This document shows positions 34,525 through 46,429 of a stretch of 64,000 bases of DNA, in pieces; position 1 is the first letter of the stretch, and the number at the start of each line of letters is the position of its first letter. The stretch comes from Stictocephala bisonia (taxonomy: Eukaryota > Arthropoda > Insecta > Hemiptera > Membracidae). The translations under genes and the position numbers were made by a program. The notes under the pieces were generated by a model. The model ran no database searches, had not been told where the DNA came from, and saw only the letters and a list, made by a program, of their open reading frames with translations. The DNA is taken from NCBI GenBank assembly GCA_035578905.1, contig JAQJVL010000153.1, forward strand, positions 124,001 through 188,000, in the 5' to 3' direction.

Positions 34525-37236
34525 TGTACAGTGTTAATATCGTCCAGTCAATATTTACCCCGATGTACAATTACCTCTTGGTGTACAGTGTTAATAACTG
34601 ATAACGTCGAGTCAATATTTACCCCGGTGTACAATTACCTCTTGGTGTACAGTGTTAATAACTGATAACGTCGAGTCAATATTTACCACGGTGTACAATT
34701 ACCTCTTGGTGTATAGTGTTAATAACTGATAACATCGAGTCAATATTTACTTCGGTGTACAATTACCTCTTGGTGTATAGTGTTAATAACTGATAACATC
34801 GAGTCAATATTTACTTCGGTGTACAATTACCTCTTGGTTTACAGTGTTAATAACTGATAACGTTGAGTCAATATTTACATCGGTGTACAATTACCTCTTG
34901 GTTTACAGTATTAATAACTGCTAACGTCGGGTCAATATTTACCTCGGTGTACAATTACCTCTTGGTGTAAAGTGTTAATAACTGATAACGTCGGGTCAAT
35001 ATTTACTACAGTGTACAATTACCTCTTGGTGTACAGTGTTAATAACTGCTAATGTCGAGTCAATATTTACTTCGGTGTACAATTACCTCTTGGTTTACAG
35101 TATTAATAACTGCTAACGTCGAGTCAATATTTACTTCGGTGTACAATTACCTCTTGGTTTACAGTATTAATAACTGCTAACGTCGGGTCAATATTTACCA
35201 CGGTGTACAATTACCTCTTGGTGTACAGTGTTAATAACTGCTAACGTCGAGTCAATATTTACCACGGTGTACAATTACCTCTTGGTGTACAGTGTTAATA
35301 ACTGATAACGTCGAGTCAATATTTACCGCGGTGTACAATTACCTCTTGGTTTACAGTGTTAATAATTGATAACGTCGAGTGAATATTTACCTCGTTGTAC
35401 AATTACCTCTTGGTTTACAGTGTTAATAACTGATAACGTCGAGTCAATATTTACCGCGGTGTACAATTACCTCTTGGTGTACAGTGTTAATAACTGATAA
35501 CGTCGAGTCAATATTTACCGCGGTGTACAATTACCTCTTGGTTTACAGTGTTAATAATTGATAACGTCGAGTGAATATTTACCACGGTGTACAATTACCT
35601 CTTGGTGTACAGTGTTAATAACTGATAACGTCGAGTCAATATTTACCGCGGTGTACAATTACCTCTTGGTGTACAGTGTTAATAACTGATAACGTCGAGT
35701 CAATATTTACCTCGTTGTACAATTACCTCTTGGTTTACAGTGTTAATAACTGATAACGTCGAGTCAATATTTACCGCGGTGTACAATTACCTCTTGGTGT
35801 ACAGTGTTAATAACTGATAACGTCGAGTCAATATTTACCACGGTGTACAATTACCTCTTGGTTTACAGTGTTAATAACTGATAACGTCGAGTCAATATTT
35901 ACCGCGGTGTACAATTACCTCTTGGTGTACAGTGTTAATAACTGATAACGTCGAGTCAATATTTACCGCGGTGTACAATTACCTCTTGGTTTACAGTGTT
36001 AATAATTGATAACGTCGAGTGAATATTTACCTCGTTGTACAATTACCTCTTGGTTTACAGTGTTAATAACTGATAACGTCGAGTCAATATTTACCGCGGT
36101 GTACAATTACCTCTTGGTGTACATTGTTAATAACTGATAACGTCGAGTCAATATTTACCGCGGTGTACAATTACCTCTTGGTTTACAGTGTTAATAATTG
36201 ATAACGTCGAGTGAATATTTACCACGGTGTACAATTACCTCTTGGTGTACAGTGTTAATAACTGATAACGTCGAGTCAATATTTACCGCGGTGTACAATT
36301 ACCTCTTGGTTTACAGTGTTAATAACTGATAACGTCGAGTCAATATTTACCGCGGTGTACAATTACCTCTTGGTGTACAGTGTTAATAACTGATAACGTC
36401 GAGTCAATATTTACCGCGGTGTACAATTACCTCTTGGTTTACAGTGTTAATAATTGATAACGTCGAGTGAATATTTACCACGGTGTACAATTACCTCTTG
36501 GTGTACAGTGTTAATAACTGATAACGTCGAGTCAATATTTACCGCGGTGTACAATTACCTCTTGGTGTACAGTGTTAATAACTGATAACGTCGAGTGAAT
36601 ATTTACCTCGTTGTACAATTACCTCTTGGTTTACAGTGTTAATAACTGATAACGTCGAGTCAATATTTACCGCGGTGTACAATTACCTCTTGGTTTACAG
36701 TGTTAATAATTGATAACGTCGAGTGAATATTTACCTCGTTGTACAATTACCTCTTGGTTTACAGTGTTAATAACTGATAACGTCGAGTCAATATTTACCA
36801 CGGTGTACAATTACCTCTTGGTTTACAGTGTTAATAATTGATAACGTCGAGTGAATATTTACCTCGTTGTACAATTACCTCTTGGTTTACAGTGTTAATA
36901 ACTGATAACGTCGAGTCAATATTTACCTCGTTGTACAATTACCTCTTGGTTTACAGTGTTAATAACTCATAACGTTGAGTCAATATTTACCTCGTTGTAC
37001 AATTACCTCTTGGTTTACAGTGTTAATAACTGATAACGTCGAGTCAATATTTACCTCGTTGTACAATTACCTCTTGGTTTACAGTGTTAATAACTGATAA
37101 CGTCGAGTCAATATTTACCTCGTTGTACAATTACCTCTTGGTTTACAGTGTTAATAACTCATAACGTCGAGTCAATATTTACCGCGTTGTACAATTACCT
37201 CTTGGTTTTTACAGTGTTAATAACTTATAACGTCCT

Positions 37237-38116
37237 ATCTACTCTCAACGTCTATAATGCATTGGACTATTGAGATTTGCTAAATCAAATGGTTGTATAT
37301 TTTCGTATTTGTTAAGTAAAGTTTCGTTTTTCTCAAACATTTTATGTCCAAACAATTAACTTAAAATAAGTGTGTGATAAAGGAAGGGTCATTTAACAAT
37401 ATGAGATGGTCCTAACACTGGAAACTAAGGGATTTATAAAGAAATTAATAACAAAATATTATGAAGTTAAATTATGTAATAAATAATGGCATATCAAATA
37501 TTATTGTGCCAGTAAACATTTAGTCACTTATCTGGACTTTTAAAACTTTAAACATAAGAGCTTTACGTACTTAGAGGTGTGTAATACAAAATAGTACGTC
37601 CTAAGTACCATCTGATTATATATTTGTACATCATGATTGCAAAATATCCAAATTAGATCGTTTAATAGCTAATATATATGATGTTGGTCTAATGATCTTT
37701 CTCCTCATATACAGTATATCAATAGCCCATCCAACTCATCTATGTATATACTAAAACATACGACAAAAACTCACCTTTATCATACCTGCTACAATTAAAG
37801 ATAATTTTACACACACAAAATCTTGCATAACGATGGGCCTTTGATCAGAAAACACATGTTAAGAGGTTTAAGGTATTTTACATGATCCAGAAATTGAGTG
37901 TGTTAGATTATAATTTTGGAGCGAGATATTCAATATTCAGAGAGAATTAATATTGAAAAAGAGAACCACAGAAGAGAGAACCATATGTCGTATACAATAG
38001 TAAACTGAATGTGTGTAGATTAATTTTTTATCCAGTTTGTCATGCAGATGACAGGGCCAGTACCTTGTCAGTCCTCTCCCTTTATTGTCCCAAATTCTCA
38101 AGGATAAATGTAGTAA
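37237..38116. other. AT-rich spacer
   Basis: No gene or repeat recognised. Confidence 0.6.
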
Positions 38117-38452
38117 TTATTTGTACTGATGTATAAAGGAGCAAATAGGTTGAAATCTATGAATAACTGCTATTAAAGCGTTGGTTGTAGCCATAAGGAA
38201 ACGAGCTCTGTTTTTCAGAGAAACCTTCTCTGAGATTAAGCTTAATGTTTTCATTAATTCCTTTATTGGGGCTAATTGCTTATTATAGTATAAATATAAT
38301 TGTAAACTGTTACCAATCATTAATTTTACGCCATTATTTGTATACAAACAAAGCGGTCCTCTAGATTCTTCAACCCGGCAGCTTGCTATTGTCACGCCTT
38401 GCAGATATCTACGTAAATAACATCTACGGCGATTCCCAAGGGGTTGCTCGCT
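38117..38452 (-). CDS. Unrecognised open frame, about 110 codons
   Basis: The minus-strand frame is open from just after a TAA at 38,456 to a stop at 38,117, with no early ATG. It reads WSEQPLGNRRRC, then VEESRGPLCLYTNNGVKLMI, then IKELMKTLSLISEKVSLKNR and ends FIHQYK. Composition is more protein-like than AT-rich noise, and GC is raised near 38,340-38,460. I recognise no domain. An alternative frame over 38,400-38,470 is also open. It may be a decayed transposable-element frame or an exon; I cannot tell which. Confidence 0.3.
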   Translation of the reverse strand, partial: SEQPLGNRRRCYLRRYLQGVTIASCRVEESRGPLCLYTNNGVKLMIGNSLQLYLYYNKQLAPIKELMKTLSLISEKVSLKNRARFLMATTNALIAVIHRFQPICSFIHQYK

Positions 38453-38784
38453 CCATTACTGATATTGGATTTTCCACGTTTAACGCATTTACAAAATACA
38501 TCTGCTTTAATTAAATTATACTTAAACGGTCCTTTAACGGTAACTAATACCTTTAATGGCAATTTAAAGTATGATTAAATTATACTTTAACTTTAATGGG
38601 AAAAAAATAACATTATTGTTTTAGCTGTATAATGTTAGTTAAAATATTTTGTTCTCATACGTATGTTTATATACCTTAGGATGCCGATCGTCATTAAATG
38701 GATGAATACGGATTTTAAATGAGTGTGCATAGCAAATGTAGTGTTTGTTACTAAGTACGGCCGACTGTTTACAGTTTAATTAAT

Positions 38785-39295
38785 TTGTACATATATGAAT
38801 TAATTAATTATATTTTAAAGAATCCTCAGAACCTAGAATTGCATAATAATATACAAAAATATAACACAAGAGGGAGGGATTTAGCAATCGTAGGGAAGCA
38901 CAGACTAACAAAAACGTCTCAAAACTATAGTGTACTTTCAATTACTTTGTACAATAAGTTATATATATGTTAATTAAGAACCATTCAATTAGAGACTTTA
39001 GTGATAAGTTTTGTGATTGGCTAATTTTAAATCCATTTTACACACTTCAGGAGTTCGTTGATGTAGAAAAATTATATTTTAGTATGTAGTATAATTTTAT
39101 TGAAATGGATGTGATTACCAGTGATGTTTGTATATTAGTGCTGTTGATTGTTGAAAGTGTTATTAATGTATCTATATTATAGTATATTTTAGTTGTTGAC
39201 TCAAGCTAAAAAATATGACGTGGCAGCTTCTGCAATAATTATGACTTTGTCAAGGACATTTTGTTCTTATGACAATAAAAATGATTATGATTATG
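38785..39295 (+). pseudogene. LINE C-terminus and 3' tail
   Basis: The frame 38,785-38,973 reads YIYELINYILKN, then NIQKYNTRGRDLAI, GKHRLTKTSQNYS and ITLYNKLYI. This is the order seen at the end of CR1-type RT proteins (Y..E….YNTR…..HRL….Y….LYNKL). The 3' UTR ends near 39,290 with ACAATAAAAATGATTATGAT, a typical LINE tail with a short ATTATG repeat. Everything upstream of the C-terminus is missing. Confidence 0.72.
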
Positions 39296-40029
39296 TTCCT
39301 TAGAAAGTGTAATTAATTAATAGCCCGCAAACAGCTGATGGTTATCAGCTGATAAATTTCAAAGTTTCCTATGATTCTTGTTGGGATCGAAAAGAGGATC
39401 TTTAGCTTATTAAGCTGGGCTTTATCCGGGAGTTATTTTTAGTATATCAAAACTAACAACAAATCCGACTACTTAAATATAATTATAGGTCAAGGGGTAC
39501 TGCAGAGTTTCTTAGCCTTTATTAAAATATAACACTTAAAGAACATTTATAACCCCCAAATATCATAGAATGAATTTGTTGCCATTTAATTTTACCGTTA
39601 CTTTATCTGTAGTAGATTTATGTAACCAATTACCCTCCACTGAAACCTTCAACTCTTACGGTACTGGGGCTCAGTGTTCGTGTGAGTGGAGGGTGAGTTT
39701 GTCACTTGTTATATTCTATAAGTGAGTGTATATACCACACAAAGTAGCAAGCCCAGTATATGCATTCTATATATTTCTTATATATGCATTCTAAATACTT
39801 ATAAAAGTAAATGATCTTTCCCCTTATATCTAAGTGTTCGATTCAATCTGGTTTTACTGGTCTGATAATTTTTCCCATTTAAGATCTTAAAAAACAGTGG
39901 ATTTCCATAAAAGGTTAAATGATTGAACTTACAATATTTTATTTACTAACTCACATAGTCGTTTATATTTTTTATATTTGGTTTCAGTAAATATTTGACA
40001 GATTACTTGAGATGATAGCTTATTGATGC
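39296..40029. other. AT-rich spacer
   Basis: No gene recognised; TATATGCATTCTA-type short echoes occur near 39,755 and 39,780. Confidence 0.6.
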
Positions 40030-40577
40030 TCACAAAGTTAAGGACCCCAATGTCCATCACAAAGTTAAGGACCCCAATGTCCATCACAAAGTTAAGGACC
40101 CCAATGTCCATCACAAAGTTAAGGACCCCAATGTCCATCACAAAGTTAAGGACCCCAATGTCCATCACAAAGTTAAGGACCCCAATGTCCATCACAAAGT
40201 TAAGGACCCCAATGTCCATCACAAAGTTAAGGACCCCAATGTCCATCACAAAGTTAAGGACCCCAATGTCCATCACAAAGTTAAGGACCCCAATGTCCAT
40301 CACAAAGTTAAGGACCCCAATGTCCATCACAAAGTTAAGGACCCCAATGTCCATCACAAAGTTAAGGACCCCAATGTCCATCACAAAGTTAAGGACCCCA
40401 ATGTCCATCACAAAGTTAAGGACCCCAATGTCCATCACAAAGTTAAGGACCCCAATGTCCATCACAAAGTTAAGGACCCCAATGTCCATCACAAAGTTAA
40501 GGACCCCAATGTCCATCACAAAGTTAAGGACCCCAATGTCCATCACAAAGTTAAGGACCCCAATGTCCATCACAAAT
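40030..40577 (+). repeat. 27-bp tandem repeat, 20 identical copies
   Basis: Twenty copies of a 27-bp unit (CACAAAGTTAAGGACCCCAA then TGTCCAT) with no difference that I can see. The unit includes the inverted pair GGAC/GTCC. Because 27 is divisible by three and the unit has no stop in the relevant frames, both strands are open for ~200 codons (nine-residue repeats); this is a consequence of the period and I do not call a gene. Confidence 0.98.
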
Positions 40578-41578
40578 CTCACGATTCGTGACAATCTCTA
40601 CACTCAACCCTATTTTTGATGTACTAATATAGGGACTTAATCAATTGGCAGGATGGTTGTTTAACCTAGAGGACAGAAGTTGATATACATCCTCCAAAAT
40701 ATTAGTAACAATTAGTAAATATAGTTAATTGTGTCAAAGTCCAACTATACCATACAACAGTGCCTGCACATATAATGGGACAGTTATTGTCATGCAAATA
40801 GACTTAAATCCAAGTTTATACTCTTAGCATGTTGTTATTCAACAAAAGAGAAAATGAAAAATAAAATTCCAACTACTACACCTGACAACAGTTCCTGCGC
40901 AGCAGGTGATGCAATTCCCGCTTCACAAAGAGGTACCTAAATCACGTTTGTCGCCGTGACTGTACAGCTGACGAGGTGTATTCACTGTCACAAATTGTTT
41001 TAGCAGAAGGGAAAGCTAATTGATATTATATCCTAAAACATTTGTAAAATAAAATACATAACAACTTAATTGACTTGGTAAATATAATATGCTCTGTAGA
41101 ATTTAATTTCTCAGTTCATGATTTTTATTTATTTTTAGTTAGATTATCCTACAATATCGTAAATTGGTACTTTAATAATTGATAATATAAATGATTAAAG
41201 TACAATTTGTTTGTATAAAATCAAGAATAAGAGTGATCACAGAGTTAAAAAAAATTAAGTTTATATTCATGTATGGTTTTGTTCAAATTGATAACGTTTG
41301 CAGCAAGCTGTGTATGAGTTTTCCATGTCATTCTCCTTAACTCTGAAAATCATATACACTTTTTACCCTTTAATATTTTCACTGTTACTAATGAAACGAC
41401 GGAATTGATAACAGTTGGGAGCACTATAAAGGCGACACTACGATGCTATGGTTTTTAAAGCCAGGTACACATTAAAATAAAATAAGTAAATAAATTAAGA
41501 TAAAATGTAAAGTACAAAGTACTTGTCTCTAGTGAATAAATATTGTTCTTCCGTCACAGAGGTAAATATAGGATGCAT
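40578..41578. other. AT-rich spacer with one GC-richer patch
   Basis: A GC-richer patch at about 40,880-40,990 contains an imperfect inverted CACCTG…CAGGTG pair. No gene recognised. Confidence 0.55.
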
Positions 41579-41817
41579 AACCATTCACACCTGCTTCTAT
41601 GATTGGATGAAGACAATCTCGTCTCCCCTGTAAAGACAATCTCGTCTCCCCTGTAAAGACAATCTCGTCTCCCCTGTAAAGACAATCTCGTCTCCCCTGT
41701 AAAGACAATCTCGTCTCCCCTGTAAAGAACGCAGTGAGTAGTCACCATTCACACCTGCTTCTATGATTGGATGAAGACAATCTCGTCTCCCCTGTAAAGA
41801 ACGCAGTGAGTAGTCAA
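41579..41817. repeat. Nested repeat: 23-bp units within a duplicated block
   Basis: A flanking phrase ACCATTCACACCTGCTTCTA … TGGATGA occurs at about 41,580 and 41,742. After the first copy a 23-bp unit (AGACAATCTCGTCTCCCCTG TAA) is present five times; after the second, once. Both blocks end GAACGCAGTGAGTAGTCA. So a single-unit block duplicated and one copy then expanded from one to five units, or the reverse. Confidence 0.92.
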
Positions 41818-41869
41818 ACTATGTGATCCACACTTTTAATTTAGAGCAATCACATTACTATTTGTTTTC

Positions 41870-42400
41870 AATTTCCCACTTATATTTCCAATAGCTGCAA
41901 CTCCCCACACCCGTGCGAAAGGGATTCAAAATAGTCCATTCTTTACGAGGAATGTTGATTATACCAAATACGGCCTTAGGGTTTGATACCATGAACTTTT
42001 TTGACTGTAAACACATCCTAAGTTAAAGTCAAGTTATTTTTGGTAAACATTTATTTGAGATTAACTGGGAAGCTGATCGAAGAGCTTTAAGTCGCCCCAC
42101 TCGTTGTGGGGTATCTTGTGAGGTGATAAGATCTTTCCGAACTCTTTGAGAAAGCCTTTTCTCCAGTTTTATACCCGAATGAGTTATGTTGCACAGCACT
42201 GGAATCCGTCCCCCGTAGAGAAGATGCAACGAGGGAACCACTGATAGGCCCTCATCGTCCTGTTTAAGCCTATATCAACCTCTCGTACACGTGTACTGTC
42301 AAGCCACACCGGAGCATAATAATGTAAATAAAGGAAACCAAGGTCAAAGCCAAGTCTTGTACGTTGGCTGATCCGGTAATTTGCTGCACAATGATATTCT
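41870..42400 (-). pseudogene. Jockey-type LINE, RT C-terminal region (relic 2)
   Basis: Same family as 6335-6945. Shared DNA blocks include TTGCACAGCACTGG and CC-ATA/ACA-C-GGAGCA, and TTCCA.TAG.T.CA. The minus frame 42,241-42,029 reads VPSLHLLYGGRIPVLCNITH, then KLEKRLSQRVRKDLI and GRLKALRSASQLI, in the place of the post-RT segment (P.LPVLCNI.PP..RR..AL, then RL..R). YYAPVWL-like sequence lies upstream near 42,310. More diverged than relic 1. Confidence 0.6.
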
Positions 42401-44655
42401 GGTTCTCCCTTTAGCTGCTGTTTTCTGTACTTTTTCTAATCTAAAACTGACTTCCAAGAACTGTGTTTCAGTCTAACAGATTCGAAAAACATGTTCAATT
42501 TTCGCCTTGCTAATTATTACTCATATGAAAGCAGGTTATTTCTGTCATTGTTGAATGGGGTTTTAGCTTCCAAGTTCTATAATAATTATTGAGGGTGGCT
42601 AGATCATGTGTAAGTGTTATTTTTTTGTTTTATGTCATCGAGTTGAGTTGCAAAAGCAATTTGATCTCAATATATGAATATTTTGGACTGTGAGGTGGAA
42701 TGCCGGCAGTGTATACATTGAATCATATAGAGGCATGAACATATACTTGTGGCAGTGCATCATTTAGTATTTTTTCGGTGACCCAGGAAAACTTTAACTA
42801 ACCTGTTGCTGAATTTGAAGTTGCAAGAGATAAAGAATTAAGTTGGAAAATCTAAATATTTGGCCCTTTCTTCAGACTGTATCATACACTGCTGAAAGAT
42901 CTAAATGATGTCTATGTTCACTTTATTGTTTAAAAATCATTCCTAACTAAATTTTTAAAATACGCCGAAGAAAGTAACTGCTTACAATTTCAACCAAGTC
43001 TTAGCCCAGTTTGTTCAACAGCAGGGTTAATGCTGCCTTTCACCTAATCAGCGTATCCAAGAACGTACAACAGACTAGTTCTTCTCCTCTGCAATACCTC
43101 TTGTGTATGTTTCAGTGAGTTCTGTTATGTTTTTAGTGATAATGTGACTGTTAAGTTGATCAAAATGAGTTTTAAGAGTATTTTGATCAACTTGATGATC
43201 CAAAGGCAGGAGGGATGTCTTTGGAAGGGTAATAGGTTTGTAAAGTTGTTATATTTGTCAAATAAATATATTGTGAAATATCGTCCTCGAATGGAAGATA
43301 CATAACTATTGACTCTGTTTTCTCTGCCTGAATTCATTCTTTAAGATTAGTTAATTTTTACGTGTTTAACCAGTTTTAAGTTTTTAAAAAAATACTGTCT
43401 TGTCTGTAATCCAAACTTGTTTCATTTTTTTTCTTTTTCATAAATGTATGCAAAAATCAGTTAATCAATACATTTTCAAATGGTAAAATACAGTTTACTT
43501 CCTGGGTGAATATGAGGTATGAATTAATCGATTTAATGAGCGTTCATTATCGAGTGTAGTCATTGTTTCTAAGGCCGACCGATCCTTAGATAAGCAGATA
43601 CTAGTGTTGTTTAATTTAGTGACATCCAATATTAGAAATTTACATAATATTCCTCTAACTATAATATGAACTATATTCATAATTTGAAACTTGACTTAGT
43701 TTTATTTTTAAATATTCTAAATCATTTTGTCAGAATATGTTCTAGACATTTCAATTACACTGTTAAGAGTTTTACTGTGCAACTAGCCAAGATAGCATAG
43801 CTAACACTTAGTCTTGTAATACATACATTTGTGCGTAGTATTTGAAAAGTTTCGTGTTTGACATAAATATATTTAATGCATCTAATATCAAACAGTTCAT
43901 TTTTCCAATAACAGTTCGTTAATTTAAAATAAGTACTTTTAGAAATCGGTTTTGAACTACTCTATTTGAAGTTCTGAATATAACTCAGCGTCTCAAAAAG
44001 AAGCTCTCTGTAAACGTGTTATACTGAGGTTTAATTAAATATAGTAATTGGATTCTGGTCGTGTTAAGTGCTTTACGTAGAAATTATGTTTAGCTCTTCA
44101 GACTTAGGTGTTATCATTAATTTATTAATCAGCATGTGTAAATAAATGTTGTATATGATCGAGTTTGGTGGAGTTAGCTATTATATATTTATAATATCAC
44201 CTAATCCTAGAAAAGATTATTTATTAAAATAGTAATTAATAGTTTTGACCGAAGAAATATAAATATTGTTTTTTATGAACACGTAGTGTTTGACGATTTT
44301 AGTTAACTAAAAAGTGTCATCAAAAGTCAATTATTTTGTTATATAATTATTAAATGGCTATAAAAATCAATCATGCTATTTGAAATAAAGGTGATAAATT
44401 TGCAAACAATTTATGACTGCAGATCGAAACAAAATTTGTTAAATAAATATGACCTAAAAGATAATATCATTTTACAACCTATACATGAAATCAATCATAA
44501 TATGTCCAAAAATACAATTTTGTGTTAAAATAAAATAAGATTCTTTATAAATTATAATGTAAATAATGAGTTCTGTGAACATGATAGAACATGCGTGTAG
44601 TGGATAGTAGAAATGAAAAAACGTATCTCAGATCCTTTCATTCAGTGAGTGTGTT
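42401..44655. other. AT-rich spacer
   Basis: No gene, array or transposon end recognised; frames of 60-70 codons on the minus strand at 43,125 and 43,495 lack any motif. Confidence 0.55.
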
Positions 44656-44658
44656 TTA

Positions 44659-46217
44659 TGGGTGTCCCAGAACTTTCTGGATACAATATAAACATGGATC
44701 TACGGTGACTAGTTTACTGTCTGTCTCTCCGTATGTGCTTTTTTACAAATTATTTTATAACTCAAGAACTATTTAAGATATAAACTTAAAATTTAATATA
44801 CATGTGTAACTAAATAGTTAAAAAAAAGGAAACCAAATATCATTAGTTTATTAAATTAATTTAAAAAAGGTGGCCTTTTAAAATGTTTAATGGTCGAAAA
44901 TCATGAAAACCATTATAGCAATAAAAATATAAAATTAAGTAAAACATGTCCAATGAAGATACAAATCAAACAACATCTTATTTACCGAAATCTAATAATA
45001 AATAACCCATGTGTGAAGATCTTTGTAAATCAATGTAATTTCCATAATACCACAATACATACCTAAAACATGGTTTAGCAGCAAATATGAGGCGCTGCGC
45101 ATTACTAATCAGCCGTATTCACTTCATGTTAACGGTGAGTCCATGTTTATGAAGTATTTAATTTTTGAACTTTGTATCAGATGTATAAATGTAACAGATT
45201 GTTGATAGTAGGAAAAGTAAGCTTTTAATCTTGTTATTTATTTACCACCTTTTGATGGTGGCTCTTGCAGGATCAACCATTTATTTGGTGATGCCCTTGG
45301 TTCAGAAAACCCTGCAGGATCAAGAGGCATCACCAAAAGGCAATAATTTATAGAAAAGTAAGCACTAGCTGCTGTTAGGTGTCAACAAATTGTTTTAATA
45401 CAGAAGTATTGGTTTTTTAATTAAACAGATAATAACATTAATTAAAAACATGAATAATGTAACAAGTGAGGAAACTGTGAACTGCATGTGAAACTTTTAT
45501 GTCGTGGCTAATGGCAATCCAAAACGAGCTTGAATATCTTGTATAGGACACCACATTTTACCTAACAGATTTCACGCTCCTATGTACCTTGTTTTTCCCA
45601 AAGACATGTTCCATGAATTATTAGCAGATGTGCTACTTCATATCAGACATGATATATATGGTTTCAACATGATTGGAACTCCAACTCGAACTACGTAAAT
45701 GTTACGTTTGGGTAGAGGTGGATGGGATGTGGTGGACCTCTACATTGGCCTGCTAGATCCCCTGACCTCAAACTACTAGACTTATTCTGTGGGGGTACTT
45801 GAAAGAACTGGTATACAACACACGAATGGAGTGAAATGACAGTGTACTTTGTAGGCAGAATTATAGAAGCTGCAGTAAGAATTCAGGAGAATGTACATAA
45901 TTTTAAACGATTCCGTCGATCTGTAGTATAACGTTGGAGACTGTGTAATCTTGTTGTTGTAATTTAAGCCGTCACTTTGAACAACTTTTATAAATTTGTT
46001 TTGTGGAAATACTTGCTATTCAATTTAAAAAATCATTGTTAATAAATATCTGACTCATTAACATTTAACATGAATTTTAATCTGACTCATTAACGTTAAC
46101 ATGAATTCGATTTAAAACAGCTGATTAATAATGAGGACTAACTCATATTTGCTGTTAAACTATGTTTTAGGTATGTATTGTTGTATTATAGAAATTACAT
46201 TGTTCCGAGACATCCTG
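44659..46217 (+). mobile_element. Tc1/mariner-superfamily element with long TIRs, decayed
   Basis: The right end read inward is CAGGATGTCTCGGAACAATG, with TA just outside at 46,218. The next ~105 bp have an inverted match at 45,037-45,140 (shared: AATACATACCTAAAACAT, GCAAATATGAG, CATGTTAACG). The outermost 20 bp of the left arm are not found there, but a terminal-like GGGTGTCCCAGAAC lies at 44,660. The left end may therefore have been displaced by about 360 bp of related transposon sequence. A plus-strand transposase relic lies inside. Confidence 0.65.
45480..45935 (+). pseudogene. Transposase relic, C-terminal part
   Basis: The plus strand reads WPARSPDLKLLDLFCGG, then KNWYTT, VGRIIEAAVRIQENVHNFKR and FRRSV, ending at TAA/TAG codons near 45,930. 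This is the WP.RSPDL.PLDFFLWG…L…V …RI..A…I…….R.R end of the insect Tc1/mariner-superfamily transposases. It holds the third catalytic Asp/Glu neighbourhood in decayed form. Upstream (45,480-45,720) the sequence is transposon-like but frameshifted. No active protein is possible. Confidence 0.68.
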
Positions 46218-46429
46218 TATATCTGCCTCCCCGTAATAGCGGGATAACTCATTTTTTCGTTACATAAATAACAATAAAAATGGCATATTTAAAGAAAAAT
46301 AATCTTAAAAAAGGGAAGTAAACAACCAATCTATTGCATTTAACCATTGTAAAATAGTATTCCTGCTAACATAATATAGAATAAAATATGAATATTTATA
46401 TTGGAATCACTACAAACATCCATCATGTT

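Larger units (their letters stand above)
33981..37236 (+). repeat. 64-bp satellite-like array, about 46 copies
   Basis: The unit is 64 bp: AATAACTGATAACGTCGAGT, CAATATTTACCGCGGTGTAC, AATTACCTCTTGGTGTACAG, TGTT. The array is interrupted only by a PLE fragment at 34,233-34,524. Three variable sites define sub-types: CCGCGG/CCACGG/CCTCGT, GGTGTACAG/GGTTTACAG, and ACTGATAAC..GTCAAT/ATTGATAAC..GTGAAT. The third type appears at about 35,361, 35,553, 36,001, 36,193, 36,449, 36,705 and 36,833; the first two pairs are exactly 640 bp apart, pointing to a ten-unit block duplication. Confidence 0.97.

Noticed and set aside
28331..37236. Regular spacing of the 74-bp and 64-bp repeats considered as CRISPR arrays
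   Set aside because: The whole unit repeats, with no unique spacers between short repeats, and the context is a eukaryotic genome.
39929..40619. Two ~200-codon frames of nine-residue repeats on opposite strands
   Set aside because: Both come from identical 27-bp repeats; openness on both strands is a product of the period, and no promoter or splice context was seen.
45250..45345. Imperfect inverted repeat (CTTTTGATGGTGGCTCTTG / CTTTTGGTGATGCCTCTTG) considered as TIRs of a small element
   Set aside because: Short, imperfect and lying inside a larger decayed transposon; no target duplication seen.
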